64,000 bases of DNA from Ga0077527 sp032128415 (GTDB lineage: Bacteria > Pseudomonadota > Gammaproteobacteria > Burkholderiales > SG8-41): contig JAQBGW010000004.1 in assembly GCA_032128415.1 (NCBI GenBank), positions 1 to 64,000 of the forward strand, written 5' to 3'. The notes beneath the pieces were generated by a model that was not told the DNA's origin, did no database searches, and worked only from the letters and a program-made list of their open reading frames with translations. Shown in pieces: positions 18,046 through 27,206 of the stretch (position 1 is the first letter of the stretch; each line of letters opens with the position of its first letter). The translations under genes were made by a program, and so were the position numbers.

Positions 18046-19065
18046 ATGACGCCGGCCATCGAACTGGCCGGCGTCAGCCGGCTGTTCGGCCCGGTGCGCG
18101 CGCTGGACGATGTCTCGCTGTCCGTTGCGCCGGGTGAATTCTTCGCGCTGCTCGGCCCTTCCGGATCCGGAAAGACCACCTGCCTGCGCCTGATCGCGGG
18201 CTTTGATCGCCCGACACACGGCAAGGTGCTGCTGGATGGCGAGGATGTCACGGACATCCCGCCCTTCGATCGCAGCGTCAATACGGTTTTCCAGGATTAC
18301 GCGCTCTTTCCCCACATGAGCGTGGCAGAGAACGTCGCTTACGGCCCGAAGGTGCGCGGCGCATCCGAGACGGAGCGCCAACGCCTGGCGCTCGAAGTGC
18401 TGGAACTCGTGCGACTCGCGGCGCTCGCGGACCGCTCGCCGGCGCAGTTGTCCGGCGGGCAAAAGCAGCGCGTCGCACTCGCGCGCGCCCTGATCAACAA
18501 GCCCAAGGTCCTGCTGCTCGATGAGCCGCTCGGCGCGCTCGACCTGCGCCTGCGCGAGGAAATGCAGATCGAGCTCAAGGCGATCCAGCAGCAGGTCGGC
18601 ATCACATTTGTCTACGTGACACACGACCAGGGCGAGGCCCTCAGCATGGCCGACCGCGTCGCCGTGTTCCGCGAGGGGCGCATGGAACAGCTGGATTCCC
18701 CGCGCGCCCTGTACGAGCGCCCGCGCACGGCATTCGTTGCACGCTTCGTCGGCAGCGCCAACGTGGTTGAAGGCGAGCTGGCGCGGAGTATCACGGGCGC
18801 TCCCCGCGCATTTGCGATTCGCGCCGAAGCGATTGAGGTGCTGGCCACCGGCGCGCCGGTCCCTGACGGCGCGTTGTGCTGCGAGGGCGTGCTGGAGGAT
18901 CTTCACTACCACGGCGCCACCAGCCGCTGGCATGTGCGCACGGATGCCGGACCGGCCATCGCAGCCGTGCGCTCCGAGAGCTTGCCGGCAGCCGCGACTG
19001 CGCGCGGCAGTCGCGTGCGGCTCGCCTGGTCGCGCGAAAGCATCGTGCTGCTGACGGACACCTGA
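18046..19065 (+). CDS. ydcT: Polyamine-type ABC transporter ATP-binding protein (YdcT/PotA family)
   Basis: From ATG 18046 the protein has 339 residues. Walker A GPSGSGKTTCLRL, Q-loop VFQDYALFPHMSV, signature LSGGQKQRVALARAL and Walker B VLLLDEPLGALDLRLR are all intact, followed by a C-terminal TOBE domain. It powers import of the YdcS ligand. The start codon lies 19 bases after the ydcS stop. Confidence 0.9.
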   Translation: MTPAIELAGVSRLFGPVRALDDVSLSVAPGEFFALLGPSGSGKTTCLRLIAGFDRPTHGKVLLDGEDVTDIPPFDRSVNTVFQDYALFPHMSVAENVAYGPKVRGASETERQRLALEVLELVRLAALADRSPAQLSGGQKQRVALARALINKPKVLLLDEPLGALDLRLREEMQIELKAIQQQVGITFVYVTHDQGEALSMADRVAVFREGRMEQLDSPRALYERPRTAFVARFVGSANVVEGELARSITGAPRAFAIRAEAIEVLATGAPVPDGALCCEGVLEDLHYHGATSRWHVRTDAGPAIAAVRSESLPAAATARGSRVRLAWSRESIVLLTDT

Positions 19066-19079
19066 GGCGGCACCCTCAT

Positions 19080-19985
19080 ATGCGCGCGATCGCGAAATTC
19101 CTGTACGGACGCCGCGGCTTCTACCTGGCGCTACTGTTGTTGCCGCCATTGCTGTGGCTCGGCACCGTCTATCTCGGCTCGCTGCTAGCACTGCTGATGC
19201 AGAGTTTCTATGCGATCGACGAGTTCACCGCCCGTATCGTGCCGAAGCTGACGCTCGCGACTTACCGGCAGCTCGTAAGCCACCCCGCCAATGTCGACAT
19301 CATCCTGCGGACGCTCGGCATGGCCGCCGCAGTCACTGTGATGGCAGCGGTCGTGGCATTCCCGATCGCCAACTACATGGCGCGCCATGCCTCGCCCCGG
19401 ATGAAGGCCTTCTTCTATGTCGGCGTCATGCTGCCGATGTGGACCAGCTACCTGGTCAAGGTCTACGCCTGGCGCTTGGTGCTCGCGAAGCAGGGCATCC
19501 TGTTCTGGTTCGTGGACCAACTGGGCCTCACGCCGGCACTGGATGCAGCACTCGCAACGCCGGTCATCGGCGGGCCGTCACTGGCATCCTCCTATCTCGG
19601 CATGTTCATCGTGTTTGTCTACATGTGGCTGCCATTCATGATCCTGCCGCTCACCGCGGCGCTCGAGCGCGTGCCGCAGTCCCTGCTGCAGGCCTCGGCG
19701 GATCTCGGCGCCCGCCCCGGCCAGACATTCCGGAACGTGGTGCTGCCGCTGGCGCTTCCCGGCCTCGCCGCCGGCTCGGTTTTCACGTTTTCGCTGACAC
19801 TCGGCGACTACATCATCCCGAGCGTCGTCGGCGCACCCGGATATTTCATAGGCATGATGGTTTACCAGCAGCAGGGAACAGTCGGGAACCTGCCCCTCGC
19901 GGCGGCGTTTTCGGTCGTGCCGATCATCCTGATCGCGATTTACCTCTCGCTCGCGAAGCGCCTGGGAGCATTCGATGCGCTCTAG
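19080..19985 (+). CDS. ydcU: Polyamine-type ABC transporter permease 1 (YdcU/PotB family)
   Basis: The 301-residue protein has six predicted membrane helices. Its cytoplasmic coupling loop ALERVPQSLLQASADLGARPGQTF contains the EAA motif that docks on the ATPase. A longer upstream frame exists, but ATG 19080 is 14 bases after the ydcT stop and opens with a typical RxxFLYGRRG start. It forms the channel with YdcV; the two genes overlap by 11 bases. Confidence 0.88.
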   Translation: MRAIAKFLYGRRGFYLALLLLPPLLWLGTVYLGSLLALLMQSFYAIDEFTARIVPKLTLATYRQLVSHPANVDIILRTLGMAAAVTVMAAVVAFPIANYMARHASPRMKAFFYVGVMLPMWTSYLVKVYAWRLVLAKQGILFWFVDQLGLTPALDAALATPVIGGPSLASSYLGMFIVFVYMWLPFMILPLTAALERVPQSLLQASADLGARPGQTFRNVVLPLALPGLAAGSVFTFSLTLGDYIIPSVVGAPGYFIGMMVYQQQGTVGNLPLAAAFSVVPIILIAIYLSLAKRLGAFDAL

Positions 19986-20790
19986 GGGCGGGCGTGACTG
20001 GAATGCGGCTTCATTCGGCCAGAAACTGGCGGCGTTCGCCGGCCTCGCATTCCTGCACATCCCGGTGTGGGTGATCGTGCTCTATGCGTTCACCACCGAG
20101 GACCGCACTTACCAGTTCCCGCCACCGGGCCTGACGCTGCGCTGGTTTGCGGTCGCTTTTGCGCGCGAAGAAATCTGGGCGGCGCTTCGCCTGTCGCTTT
20201 CGGTCGCCTCGGTCGCGACCGCCATGGCGCTCCTGCTCGGGACCCTTGCTGCATTTGCGCTCGCGCACAGCCGGTTTCGCGGACGCGAGGCCATCACGCT
20301 TCTCTTCGTGCTGCCCATTGCGTTGCCCGGCATCATCACGGGCATCGCCCTGCTGTCGGCCTTCAAGCTCGGCGGCATACAACCGGGTTTTTGGACCATC
20401 GTCACCGGCCACGCGACGTTCTGTATCGTGATCGTGCACAACAATGTCATCGCCCGCCTGCGCCGGTTGCCGCAGAGCTGGGTCGAGGCCTCGATGGACC
20501 TGGGCGCCGACGGGGTACAGACGTTCCGCTACGTCATACTGCCGCAGATCGCGACGGCGCTCCTCGCCGGCGGCATGCTGGCATTCGCGCTGTCCTTCGA
20601 CGAAATCATCGTCACATTGTTCACCGCTGGCCACGAACAGACCCTGCCGATCTGGTTCTTCAACGAACTGTTCCGCCCGCGCGAGCGGCCGATAACGAAT
20701 GTCGTCGCAGTCACCGTGGTGCTGATCACGATGGTACCGATCCTGCTTGCCTACCGGCTGACACGACCCAGGGAATTCGAATCAAAGTGA
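19975..20790 (+). CDS. ydcV: Polyamine-type ABC transporter permease 2 (YdcV/PotC family)
   Basis: A 271-residue inner-membrane permease with six helices. It has a PotC-type early motif (FHIPVWVIVLYAF-like), an EAA loop WVEASMDLGADGVQTFRYVILP, and the FDEIIVTLFTAGHEQTLP segment shared by PotC and PotI. The start overlaps ydcU by 11 bases, indicating tight coupling. patD begins seven bases downstream. Confidence 0.88.
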   Translation: MRSRGGRDWNAASFGQKLAAFAGLAFLHIPVWVIVLYAFTTEDRTYQFPPPGLTLRWFAVAFAREEIWAALRLSLSVASVATAMALLLGTLAAFALAHSRFRGREAITLLFVLPIALPGIITGIALLSAFKLGGIQPGFWTIVTGHATFCIVIVHNNVIARLRRLPQSWVEASMDLGADGVQTFRYVILPQIATALLAGGMLAFALSFDEIIVTLFTAGHEQTLPIWFFNELFRPRERPITNVVAVTVVLITMVPILLAYRLTRPREFESK

Positions 20791-20797
20791 GGCGGCC

Positions 20798-22222
20798 ATG
20801 CAGAAGAAGCTCCTGATCAACGGCCGGCTGGTAGCCGGCCAGGGCAACGTCGAGGACATCCTGAATCCCGCGACCGGCAAGGTCATCGCGCGGATTGCAG
20901 AGGCGTCCACCGGGCAGATCGATGCGGCGGTCAAGGCTGCAGAGACCGCGCTCGACGGCTGGTCGCGCACGCCGCCCAAGGACCGCGCGGCGCTCCTGCT
21001 CAAACTTGCCGATCGCATCGAGGCCGGGGGGGCGGAATTCGCCGGCCTCGAATCGCAGAATTGCGGCAAGCCGCTTTCCGCCGCGCTCAATGACGAGATT
21101 CCGGGCGTTGCCGACGTGTTCCGCTTTTTCGCCGGCGCTGTGCGGACCATGACGGGCGCCATCGCCGGAGAATACCTGGCCGGCTTTACGAGCATGATCC
21201 GCCGCGACCCGGTCGGCGTGGTCGCGTCCATTGCGCCCTGGAATTATCCGCTGATGATGGCTGCCTGGAAGCTCGGGCCGGCGCTTGCCGCCGGCAACAC
21301 GGTCATACTCAAGCCGTCGGAACAGACGCCGCTGACGGCGCTGAAGCTCGCCGAGATCCTCTCGGAGCTCCTTCCGGCCGGCGTCGTCAACATCATCACG
21401 GGACGCGGCGAGAGCGTCGGCGCGCCGCTCGTCAGCCACCCCGGTGTGCGCATGGTTTCGCTGACCGGCGATGTCGCAACCGGTGAGAAAATCCTGAAGG
21501 CCGCGTCGAAAGACATCAAGCGCACGCATCTCGAACTCGGCGGCAAGGCGCCGGTCATCGTCTTCGACGACGCCAACCTGGAGGAAGTCGTCGCCGGCGT
21601 GAGGACCTTCGGTTACTACAACGCGGGGCAGGACTGCACCGCGGCCTGCCGCCTCTATGCCGCACCGAAGATCTACGATCGCCTGGTCGCCGACCTGAGC
21701 CTCGCTGCCGCATCCATCAGGGTCGGCAGCCAGCAGGAAGACGGAGTCGAAATGGGCCCGTTGATCAGTCAGCAGCAACGTAGGCGCGTCGCCGGCTTCG
21801 TGGATCGCGCGAAGGCCGTGAAGCACATCGAGGTAACGGCGGGCGGCAAGAGCGGCAGCGGTGGCGGCTTCTTCTACGAACCGACCGTGATCGCAGGCGC
21901 GCGCCAGACGGACGAAATCGTGCGCAAGGAAGTGTTCGGCCCGGTCGTATCCGTCACGCGCTTCAAGGACGTCGAGCAGGCGATCGCCTGGGCGAATGAT
22001 TCGGATTATGGGCTCGCGTCATCGGTGTGGACGCAGGACATCGGCCGCGGCATGCAGGTAGCGGCGCGGCTCCAGTACGGTTGCACCTGGGTCAATACGC
22101 ATTTCATGCTGGTCAGCGAAATGCCGCATGGCGGCGTCAAGCGCTCGGGTTATGGCAAGGATCTTTCGATGTACGCACTCGAGGACTACACGACGGTGCG
22201 TCATGTAATGGTGAAACTGTGA
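20798..22222 (+). CDS. patD: Gamma-aminobutyraldehyde dehydrogenase (PatD/YdcW)
   Basis: The 474-residue protein equals the length I recall for E. coli PatD and matches it closely in sequence: MQKKLLINGRLV start, ESQNCGKP, SIAPWNYPLMMAAWKL, GGKAPVIVFDDA, and the catalytic cysteine at residue 280 in AGQDCTAAC. The ending VNTHFMLVSEMPHGG then GYGKD...HVMVKL is nearly diagnostic. It oxidises 4-aminobutanal to GABA with NAD, downstream of putrescine transamination or oxidation. Placed seven bases after ydcV, it couples uptake to catabolism. A putrescine aminotransferase and GABA genes are not in the window. Confidence 0.92.
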   Translation: MQKKLLINGRLVAGQGNVEDILNPATGKVIARIAEASTGQIDAAVKAAETALDGWSRTPPKDRAALLLKLADRIEAGGAEFAGLESQNCGKPLSAALNDEIPGVADVFRFFAGAVRTMTGAIAGEYLAGFTSMIRRDPVGVVASIAPWNYPLMMAAWKLGPALAAGNTVILKPSEQTPLTALKLAEILSELLPAGVVNIITGRGESVGAPLVSHPGVRMVSLTGDVATGEKILKAASKDIKRTHLELGGKAPVIVFDDANLEEVVAGVRTFGYYNAGQDCTAACRLYAAPKIYDRLVADLSLAAASIRVGSQQEDGVEMGPLISQQQRRRVAGFVDRAKAVKHIEVTAGGKSGSGGGFFYEPTVIAGARQTDEIVRKEVFGPVVSVTRFKDVEQAIAWANDSDYGLASSVWTQDIGRGMQVAARLQYGCTWVNTHFMLVSEMPHGGVKRSGYGKDLSMYALEDYTTVRHVMVKL

Positions 22223-22226
22223 GCGG

Positions 22227-23156
22227 CTACTTGCTGCGCGGCGCCCAGGCTTCGTAGGCGAGCAGCAGCAGCAGCCCACTCACGAACGGCAACAGCTCGA
22301 AGACGAGGCGGTAGGCTAACACCGCACCCAAAAGCTCCTCGGCCGGGATGTCGGTCAGCGTCACGAGAAGGATCGACTCGAACACGCCGAGACCCGCCGG
22401 CACGCCGGACAGCGCGCCCGCGGCGATCGCCGTGACATATACGGCGACAAATGCAGCGAATCCTATGCCTGCCGTGGGTGGCAACAACACGTAAAGCACG
22501 GCGATGGCGCAAAGCACCTCGGCTGTCCCGAGCAGGTACTGGATCGTCGTCAGCCGCGGACTCGGCAACTCGAAGGCAGGAACCAGGCTGCCGAGCGGCC
22601 GCACCCGCGCGATTACCAATCCAACATAGATCAGGTGCGTCACCAGCAGCCCCGCGCCGATCATCGTCACGACCTGCGGCTGGAGTCGCAGTGCCTCGGC
22701 CGCGCCCCCGGTGGCGGCGAGCATCGAGACGCCGGCCAGCAGCCCGAGGCCTGAGGCAAATGGCATCACCGATAACAGGATCAGCTTGCCGATATCGGCG
22801 GCTCCGTGACCCGCGGCGCTGTAGATCCGGTAACGGATCGCGCCGCCAGAAAAAGCGCCGAGTCCCACGGCGTGGCCGATCGGATAGGCGATCAGCGCCG
22901 TCACGAATGGCCGCTGCCATCCCGCCATGGGGCGCAGGTAACGCAACATCTGCACTTCATACAGGGCCAGCGCGAGGAATGCGCCGGCCGTGAACAAGCC
23001 CGCGAGCACCAGCATGCTGCCCGGTATCGCAGCGAAACTCTCCGCTACACCCGACGGATTCACTTCGCCGAGCTTGCGCCACAACACGGCTGCCGCGATC
23101 GCGATGATCACGAACGATGCAATGGGCGGCAGCAGTTTGCCAATACGCGATTTCAC
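22227..23156 (-). CDS. LPG-synthase-TM-like (YbhN/UPF0104) membrane protein
   Basis: With the GTG at 23156, which overlaps the upstream hydrolase stop (GTGA), the protein has 309 residues and about eight membrane segments. It carries features of the lysylphosphatidylglycerol synthase transmembrane family: YPIGHAVGLGAFSGGAIRYRIYSA, and a late PAGLGVFESILLVTL. No catalytic aminoacyl-transfer domain is attached, so it is the flippase-like half only. Related stand-alone proteins are poorly characterised. Confidence 0.8.
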   Translation of the reverse strand: MKSRIGKLLPPIASFVIIAIAAAVLWRKLGEVNPSGVAESFAAIPGSMLVLAGLFTAGAFLALALYEVQMLRYLRPMAGWQRPFVTALIAYPIGHAVGLGAFSGGAIRYRIYSAAGHGAADIGKLILLSVMPFASGLGLLAGVSMLAATGGAAEALRLQPQVVTMIGAGLLVTHLIYVGLVIARVRPLGSLVPAFELPSPRLTTIQYLLGTAEVLCAIAVLYVLLPPTAGIGFAAFVAVYVTAIAAGALSGVPAGLGVFESILLVTLTDIPAEELLGAVLAYRLVFELLPFVSGLLLLLAYEAWAPRSK

Positions 23157-23986
23157 CCTGCTTCTCCCGCAATGAACCGCGCAATTGCCTGCACGACGGT
23201 CGCATTCGCAAGGATATCGCGATGCCCGAGGCCATCGGTAGAGATCAGCTTCAGGGCGGGCCACGCTGCGGCAAGAATTTCGGCCTCGCGGTAAGGAATC
23301 ACCGCGTCATTGCGATCGTGCACGAGCAGTGCTGGAATTCGGCACTGCGGCCCGGCCGCGACCAGGTCCAGTTCCGCGACAGGGCGCCCCGCATGCTCAT
23401 CGAGCAGGCGTGTGAAGTGCACCAGCGCGCGCGGCGGCAGGCGGAGCGCTTTTGCATACATGAATGGCATGCGGCTCACGCGCGTCGGACTCGACACGAT
23501 CACGACCCGTGAAGTCTTGAATCCAAGCGCAAGTGCCGCGCCGATCACAGCTCCGCCGAATGAGTGACCGATCACGGCATGTGCGGGGCCGGTGATCTGC
23601 GTCACCTCGAGGAGCAGGTCTGCCAGCAGGCGCGGCGTCGCGCGTTCGCCCGCGGAGCGGCTATGGCCCGGCAGGTCGATCGCGATAGTACGCAGGCCGA
23701 TGCGGCCAAGCGCCGTCGCGAGGGGGCCGAACTGCGTCGTGCGGCCGCGCCATCCGTGCAGGGAAAGCACCAGAGGCCCGGCCTCTCCCCAGCTCCGCGC
23801 GAAAAGGCCGGGGCGCAACTCGATCTCGCGCGATGCAAGTCCCGGCGCGAGTTCCCAGGGTTGCGTCGGATTTCTACCGCGTGGGCGCGACACCAGTTCC
23901 ATCATCGCGCGCGCAGTGCGGCATGGCGCAATGCGGCCTGCGAGGCTGAACAGCAGCGGAAGATAAAATGGTACGGAATCTGCCAC
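23153..23986 (-). CDS. Alpha/beta hydrolase
   Basis: A 277-residue hydrolase with the nucleophile elbow GHSFGG, an early LSLHGWRGRTTQF oxyanion segment, the catalytic Asp in VHDRNDAVIP and His in DGLGHRDIL. The N-terminal stretch LLFSLAGRIAPCRTARAM is a conserved leader in this subgroup, so I keep the upstream GTG at 23986 although it has no clear ribosome site and abuts a terminator; MM at 23905 is the alternative. Substrate unknown. It is coupled to the LPG-synthase-like gene. Confidence 0.8.
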   Translation of the reverse strand: MADSVPFYLPLLFSLAGRIAPCRTARAMMELVSRPRGRNPTQPWELAPGLASREIELRPGLFARSWGEAGPLVLSLHGWRGRTTQFGPLATALGRIGLRTIAIDLPGHSRSAGERATPRLLADLLLEVTQITGPAHAVIGHSFGGAVIGAALALGFKTSRVVIVSSPTRVSRMPFMYAKALRLPPRALVHFTRLLDEHAGRPVAELDLVAAGPQCRIPALLVHDRNDAVIPYREAEILAAAWPALKLISTDGLGHRDILANATVVQAIARFIAGEAG

Positions 23987-23989
23987 GTC

Positions 23990-24021
23990 AAAAAAGCCGG
24001 CACGGTTACCCGTGCCGGCTC
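23990..24021 (-). terminator. Intrinsic terminator of the lipoprotein gene
   Basis: On the minus strand an 11-base-pair stem AGCCGGCACGG / CCGTGCCGGCT with a five-base loop is followed by six or more T. It lies 24 bases after the stop of the lipoprotein gene at 24045. Confidence 0.85.
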
Positions 24022-24044
24022 TGTGTCATGCCGGATGCGGTGCT

Positions 24045-24542
24045 TCAGTCAGCCGCGGGTGCCGCGGCGTCTGCAGGCTCAGCCGCCATTTCGTTCACGC
24101 CAGTCGGACCGCCGCAGCCGTCGACTCCGTCGATCAACAGGATCGACAGGTCACCGTCGGCCTGGATATCGCGCACGCAGGCTACGGTCCCGGAAGCCAG
24201 CGGTGCGCTGAACTCCCACTTGCCTGGCGCCATCGGCAGCGTCTCGCCCGAGCCGTTGCACATCGGCGCCCCATCTTCGTCGGTGGGACCGGTCATGTTG
24301 ACTTCGGCGACCATCATCTTGGCGTTGGCATACTTGTTCGCCTCGCCGATGAATTCCTTCGGCGTCAGGCGTATGCGCACGCTTTCGCACACCCCGCCCT
24401 GCGACACGGTCTTGATCGAGAGCGTCGCGCGGATCAGCGGCAGGTCGTCATTGGCGCTTCCACCGCTGCAGGCAGCGAGCGCTACCGCCGCGACTGCGGC
24501 GAACCCGAGAGCTTTGAGGCCAGAATTCTTCTGAAACGACAT
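24045..24542 (-). CDS. Hypothetical lipoprotein
   Basis: The 165-residue protein begins with a lipoprotein signal (ALAAC lipobox, Cys25) and a Gly/Ser spacer. The mature part holds four further cysteines (in GGVCESV, PMCNGSG, VACVRD and DGCGG) that could form two disulfides, and an acidic, Ala-rich tail. I recognise no family. It is monocistronic, with its own terminator downstream. Confidence 0.7.
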   Translation of the reverse strand: MSFQKNSGLKALGFAAVAAVALAACSGGSANDDLPLIRATLSIKTVSQGGVCESVRIRLTPKEFIGEANKYANAKMMVAEVNMTGPTDEDGAPMCNGSGETLPMAPGKWEFSAPLASGTVACVRDIQADGDLSILLIDGVDGCGGPTGVNEMAAEPADAAAPAAD

Positions 24543-24619
24543 CGTCGGACACTCCCCAGTGGTTATTGTCCGTTGCCGGACTTTCGTTGCAGCCGGTGAT
24601 TCTAATTGAATTCGCCCTG

Positions 24620-25216
24620 TTACGGGGCCGGCCAGGGCCGCTCCAGCTCCCACAGGAGTGGGGCGAACCCGCGCCTGGCCAGCAATCCTGCACCCAGGGG
24701 GCGGAATTGGCGCCCCAAGCGGCTCCGGTACCAGGCAGCGGGGCGCAGCCAGACCCCGGAATCGCTGCGCCCGCGGTCTGCGTTGCGCCGCCAGTCCTCG
24801 GTGGTCAACACGCTGAAATACATGGCGCCGCGGCACAGCCGGGAAAGATTCCTGAGCGCCCGCGCAGCCTCCTTGTCGGGGAGGTATTGCAGCACGTCGT
24901 GGCAGATCACCAGGTCGAATGGCACCCGGGACGCGTAGTCGGCAATGCTGGCCTGGATCCAGCCATGGCGCCTGCACAGGTATTCGCTGGGGTCCAGCCC
25001 GATGTATCGGGCGCGCGGGAAATACTCGCGCACCGGCTTTCGCATGTGCCCGAGACCACAGCCGGCATCCAGTACGCGCCGGACGCTGAATCCCAGGTAG
25101 GACGTGAATGCGCAGATGAGCCTGCCAAGCCGCAGGGCATCATCGCGTGAGGCGACGCGCGTCTCGGGGTCGCGGTAGTAGCGCTGATAGAACCGGGCGT
25201 CGAACTTCACCGGCAA
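24620..25216 (-). CDS. Class I SAM-dependent methyltransferase
   Basis: The 198-residue protein has methyltransferase motif I as VLDAGCGLGHMR, motif II as YIGLDPSEYLC, and a later DLVICHDVLQYLPDKEAARAL matching the UbiE/methyltransf_11 type. An arginine-rich C-terminus follows. The substrate cannot be inferred. It starts one base after the glmS stop and is probably co-transcribed with it. Confidence 0.8.
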   Translation of the reverse strand: MPVKFDARFYQRYYRDPETRVASRDDALRLGRLICAFTSYLGFSVRRVLDAGCGLGHMRKPVREYFPRARYIGLDPSEYLCRRHGWIQASIADYASRVPFDLVICHDVLQYLPDKEAARALRNLSRLCRGAMYFSVLTTEDWRRNADRGRSDSGVWLRPAAWYRSRLGRQFRPLGAGLLARRGFAPLLWELERPWPAP

Positions 25217-27052
25217 TTATTCGACCGTGACGCTCTTGGCAAGGTTGCGCGGCTGGTCGAGGTCAGTGCCTCTCAGCACGGCGGTGTGATATGCGAGCAG
25301 CTGCAGCGGTATCGTGTAGACCGCTGGCGCCTGGAAGTAGCTGACGTGCCGCGGCATCGTGATCACCTGCACACCATCCGATGGCTCAATGCCCGATTCC
25401 GGGTCCGCAAACACGTAGAGCATGCCACCACGCGCGCGGACTTCCTGCAGGTTCGATTTCACTTTCTCGAGCAGGTCGTTGTTCGGTGCCACCGCTATCA
25501 CCGGCATGTCGGCGTCCACGAGTGCAAGAGGCCCATGCTTCAGTTCCCCGGCGGCGTAGGCTTCGGCATGAATGTAGGAAATCTCCTTGAGCTTCAGCGC
25601 GCCTTCCATCGCTATCGGGAACATCGCGCCGCGCCCGAGGAAAAGCGCATGATGCTTCGGCGCGATTTCCCTCGCAAGCTCCCGGATCACCGGGTCCAGC
25701 GCAAGCGTCTGCTCGAGCATCGCGGGCAGCTCCAGCAGCCGCTGCACCAGGCTCCGCTCGCGCTCCGCCGGGAACCCATGGTGCTTCCCGATCGCAATGA
25801 CCAGCATGCCGAGCGCCGCGAGTTGCGTCGTAAAAGCCTTGGTCGAGGCCACGCCGATCTCCGGCCCCGCGCGCGTCAACAGAACGAGCTCCGATTCGCG
25901 CACCAGCGAGCTCTCCGGCACGTTGCAGATTGCCAGTGTCGAGAGAAATCCGGCCTTGCGCGCCAGCCTGAGGGCCGCGAGCGAATCAGCGGTCTCACCG
26001 GACTGCGAAATAGTGACAAACAGGGAGTTCGCGGGCACGACCGGATCGCGGTAGCGGAATTCGCTGGCAATCTCGACGCGGCAGGGCACACGGCAGATCT
26101 GCTCGATGAAATATCCGGCGACCACGCCCGCGTGATAGCTGGTGCCGCAGGCCACGATGTGAACCGAGGTCGTGCGCTTCAGCACTTCCATTGCGGCCGG
26201 CCCGAACGCCTGCGATAACAATTTGCCGCCGGCGATGCGCTCGGAAAGCGTCTGCGCCACGGCGCGCGGCTGCTCGTGAATCTCTTTCAGCATGAAATGC
26301 GCGTAATCGCCGCGCTCGGCGGCCTCCGCCGACTGCTCCGAGACGTATTCCGCCCGTTCGACTGCCTGACCGGAGGCGTCCACGATCTCGATGCTCCGGC
26401 GGTGGATGCAGGCGACGTCGCCCTCTTCCAGGATCACGAATCGCCGCGTCACGGGCAGGAGCGCCGCGATGTCCGAGGCCACGAAGTTTTCGTCCTCGCC
26501 GATGCCGATCAGCGCAGGGCAACCGGCGCGAGCCAGCACGATGCTGTCGGGGTCCTGCCCCCACATCACGGCGAGCGAATAGGCACCACGCAGCTCGGCA
26601 ACAGTCTTGCGCACGGCAGCGAACAGGTCCTTTTGTCCGGCGAGATGGTGATGAATCCGGTGCGCGATCACCTCGGTGTCGGTATCGGAAGTGAATTCAT
26701 AACCGAGCCGCTCGAGCTCCGCGCGCAGCTCCTCATGATTCTCGATGATCCCGTTGTGCACTATCGCGATGCCGTCCCGCGAAATATGCGGATGGGCATT
26801 GCGCTCATTCGGCACGCCATGGGTGGCCCAGCGCGTGTGGGCGATGCCGAGATGGCCAGCGGTCGGCGAGGCCAGCAGCGCCTCGGAAAGCATTGCAACC
26901 TTTCCGACGGCACGCAGCCGCGCGACTTCCGTGCCGCCATTCAGCACGGCGACACCGGCTGAGTCGTAGCCACGGTATTCAAGGCGCCTCAGGCCCTCGA
27001 TCAGGATCGGGACCACGTCGCGTCCGGCCACCGCTCCGACGATTCCGCACAT
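25217..27052 (-). CDS. glmS: Glutamine-fructose-6-phosphate aminotransferase
   Basis: The 611-residue enzyme starts MCGIVGAVAGRD; after Met removal Cys1 is the glutaminase nucleophile. The GATase domain includes RRLEYRGYDSAGVAV and TRWATHGVP. The two SIS domains include CGTSYHAG, TISQSGETADSLAALR, GRGAMFPIAMEGALKLKEISYIHAEAY, and the ending PRNLAKSVTVE. It converts fructose-6-phosphate and glutamine to glucosamine-6-phosphate, the first step to UDP-GlcNAc. glmU lies upstream on the same strand with one small gene between. I see no glmS ribozyme. Confidence 0.96.
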   Translation of the reverse strand: MCGIVGAVAGRDVVPILIEGLRRLEYRGYDSAGVAVLNGGTEVARLRAVGKVAMLSEALLASPTAGHLGIAHTRWATHGVPNERNAHPHISRDGIAIVHNGIIENHEELRAELERLGYEFTSDTDTEVIAHRIHHHLAGQKDLFAAVRKTVAELRGAYSLAVMWGQDPDSIVLARAGCPALIGIGEDENFVASDIAALLPVTRRFVILEEGDVACIHRRSIEIVDASGQAVERAEYVSEQSAEAAERGDYAHFMLKEIHEQPRAVAQTLSERIAGGKLLSQAFGPAAMEVLKRTTSVHIVACGTSYHAGVVAGYFIEQICRVPCRVEIASEFRYRDPVVPANSLFVTISQSGETADSLAALRLARKAGFLSTLAICNVPESSLVRESELVLLTRAGPEIGVASTKAFTTQLAALGMLVIAIGKHHGFPAERERSLVQRLLELPAMLEQTLALDPVIRELAREIAPKHHALFLGRGAMFPIAMEGALKLKEISYIHAEAYAAGELKHGPLALVDADMPVIAVAPNNDLLEKVKSNLQEVRARGGMLYVFADPESGIEPSDGVQVITMPRHVSYFQAPAVYTIPLQLLAYHTAVLRGTDLDQPRNLAKSVTVE

Positions 27053-27206
27053 GCTCCACAGATCCTGGGGCGTACCCGGTTATTGATGGGCGGCAACCGC
27101 GGGGGGGGCCGGCGGGGCCGTCGCGACATTCTAAGCCAAAGGCGTTTCGCAGGAGCGGGGGCCCATTTCACAGAATCCGGTGGGTGCCCACGGCACAGGC
27201 ACGGAC

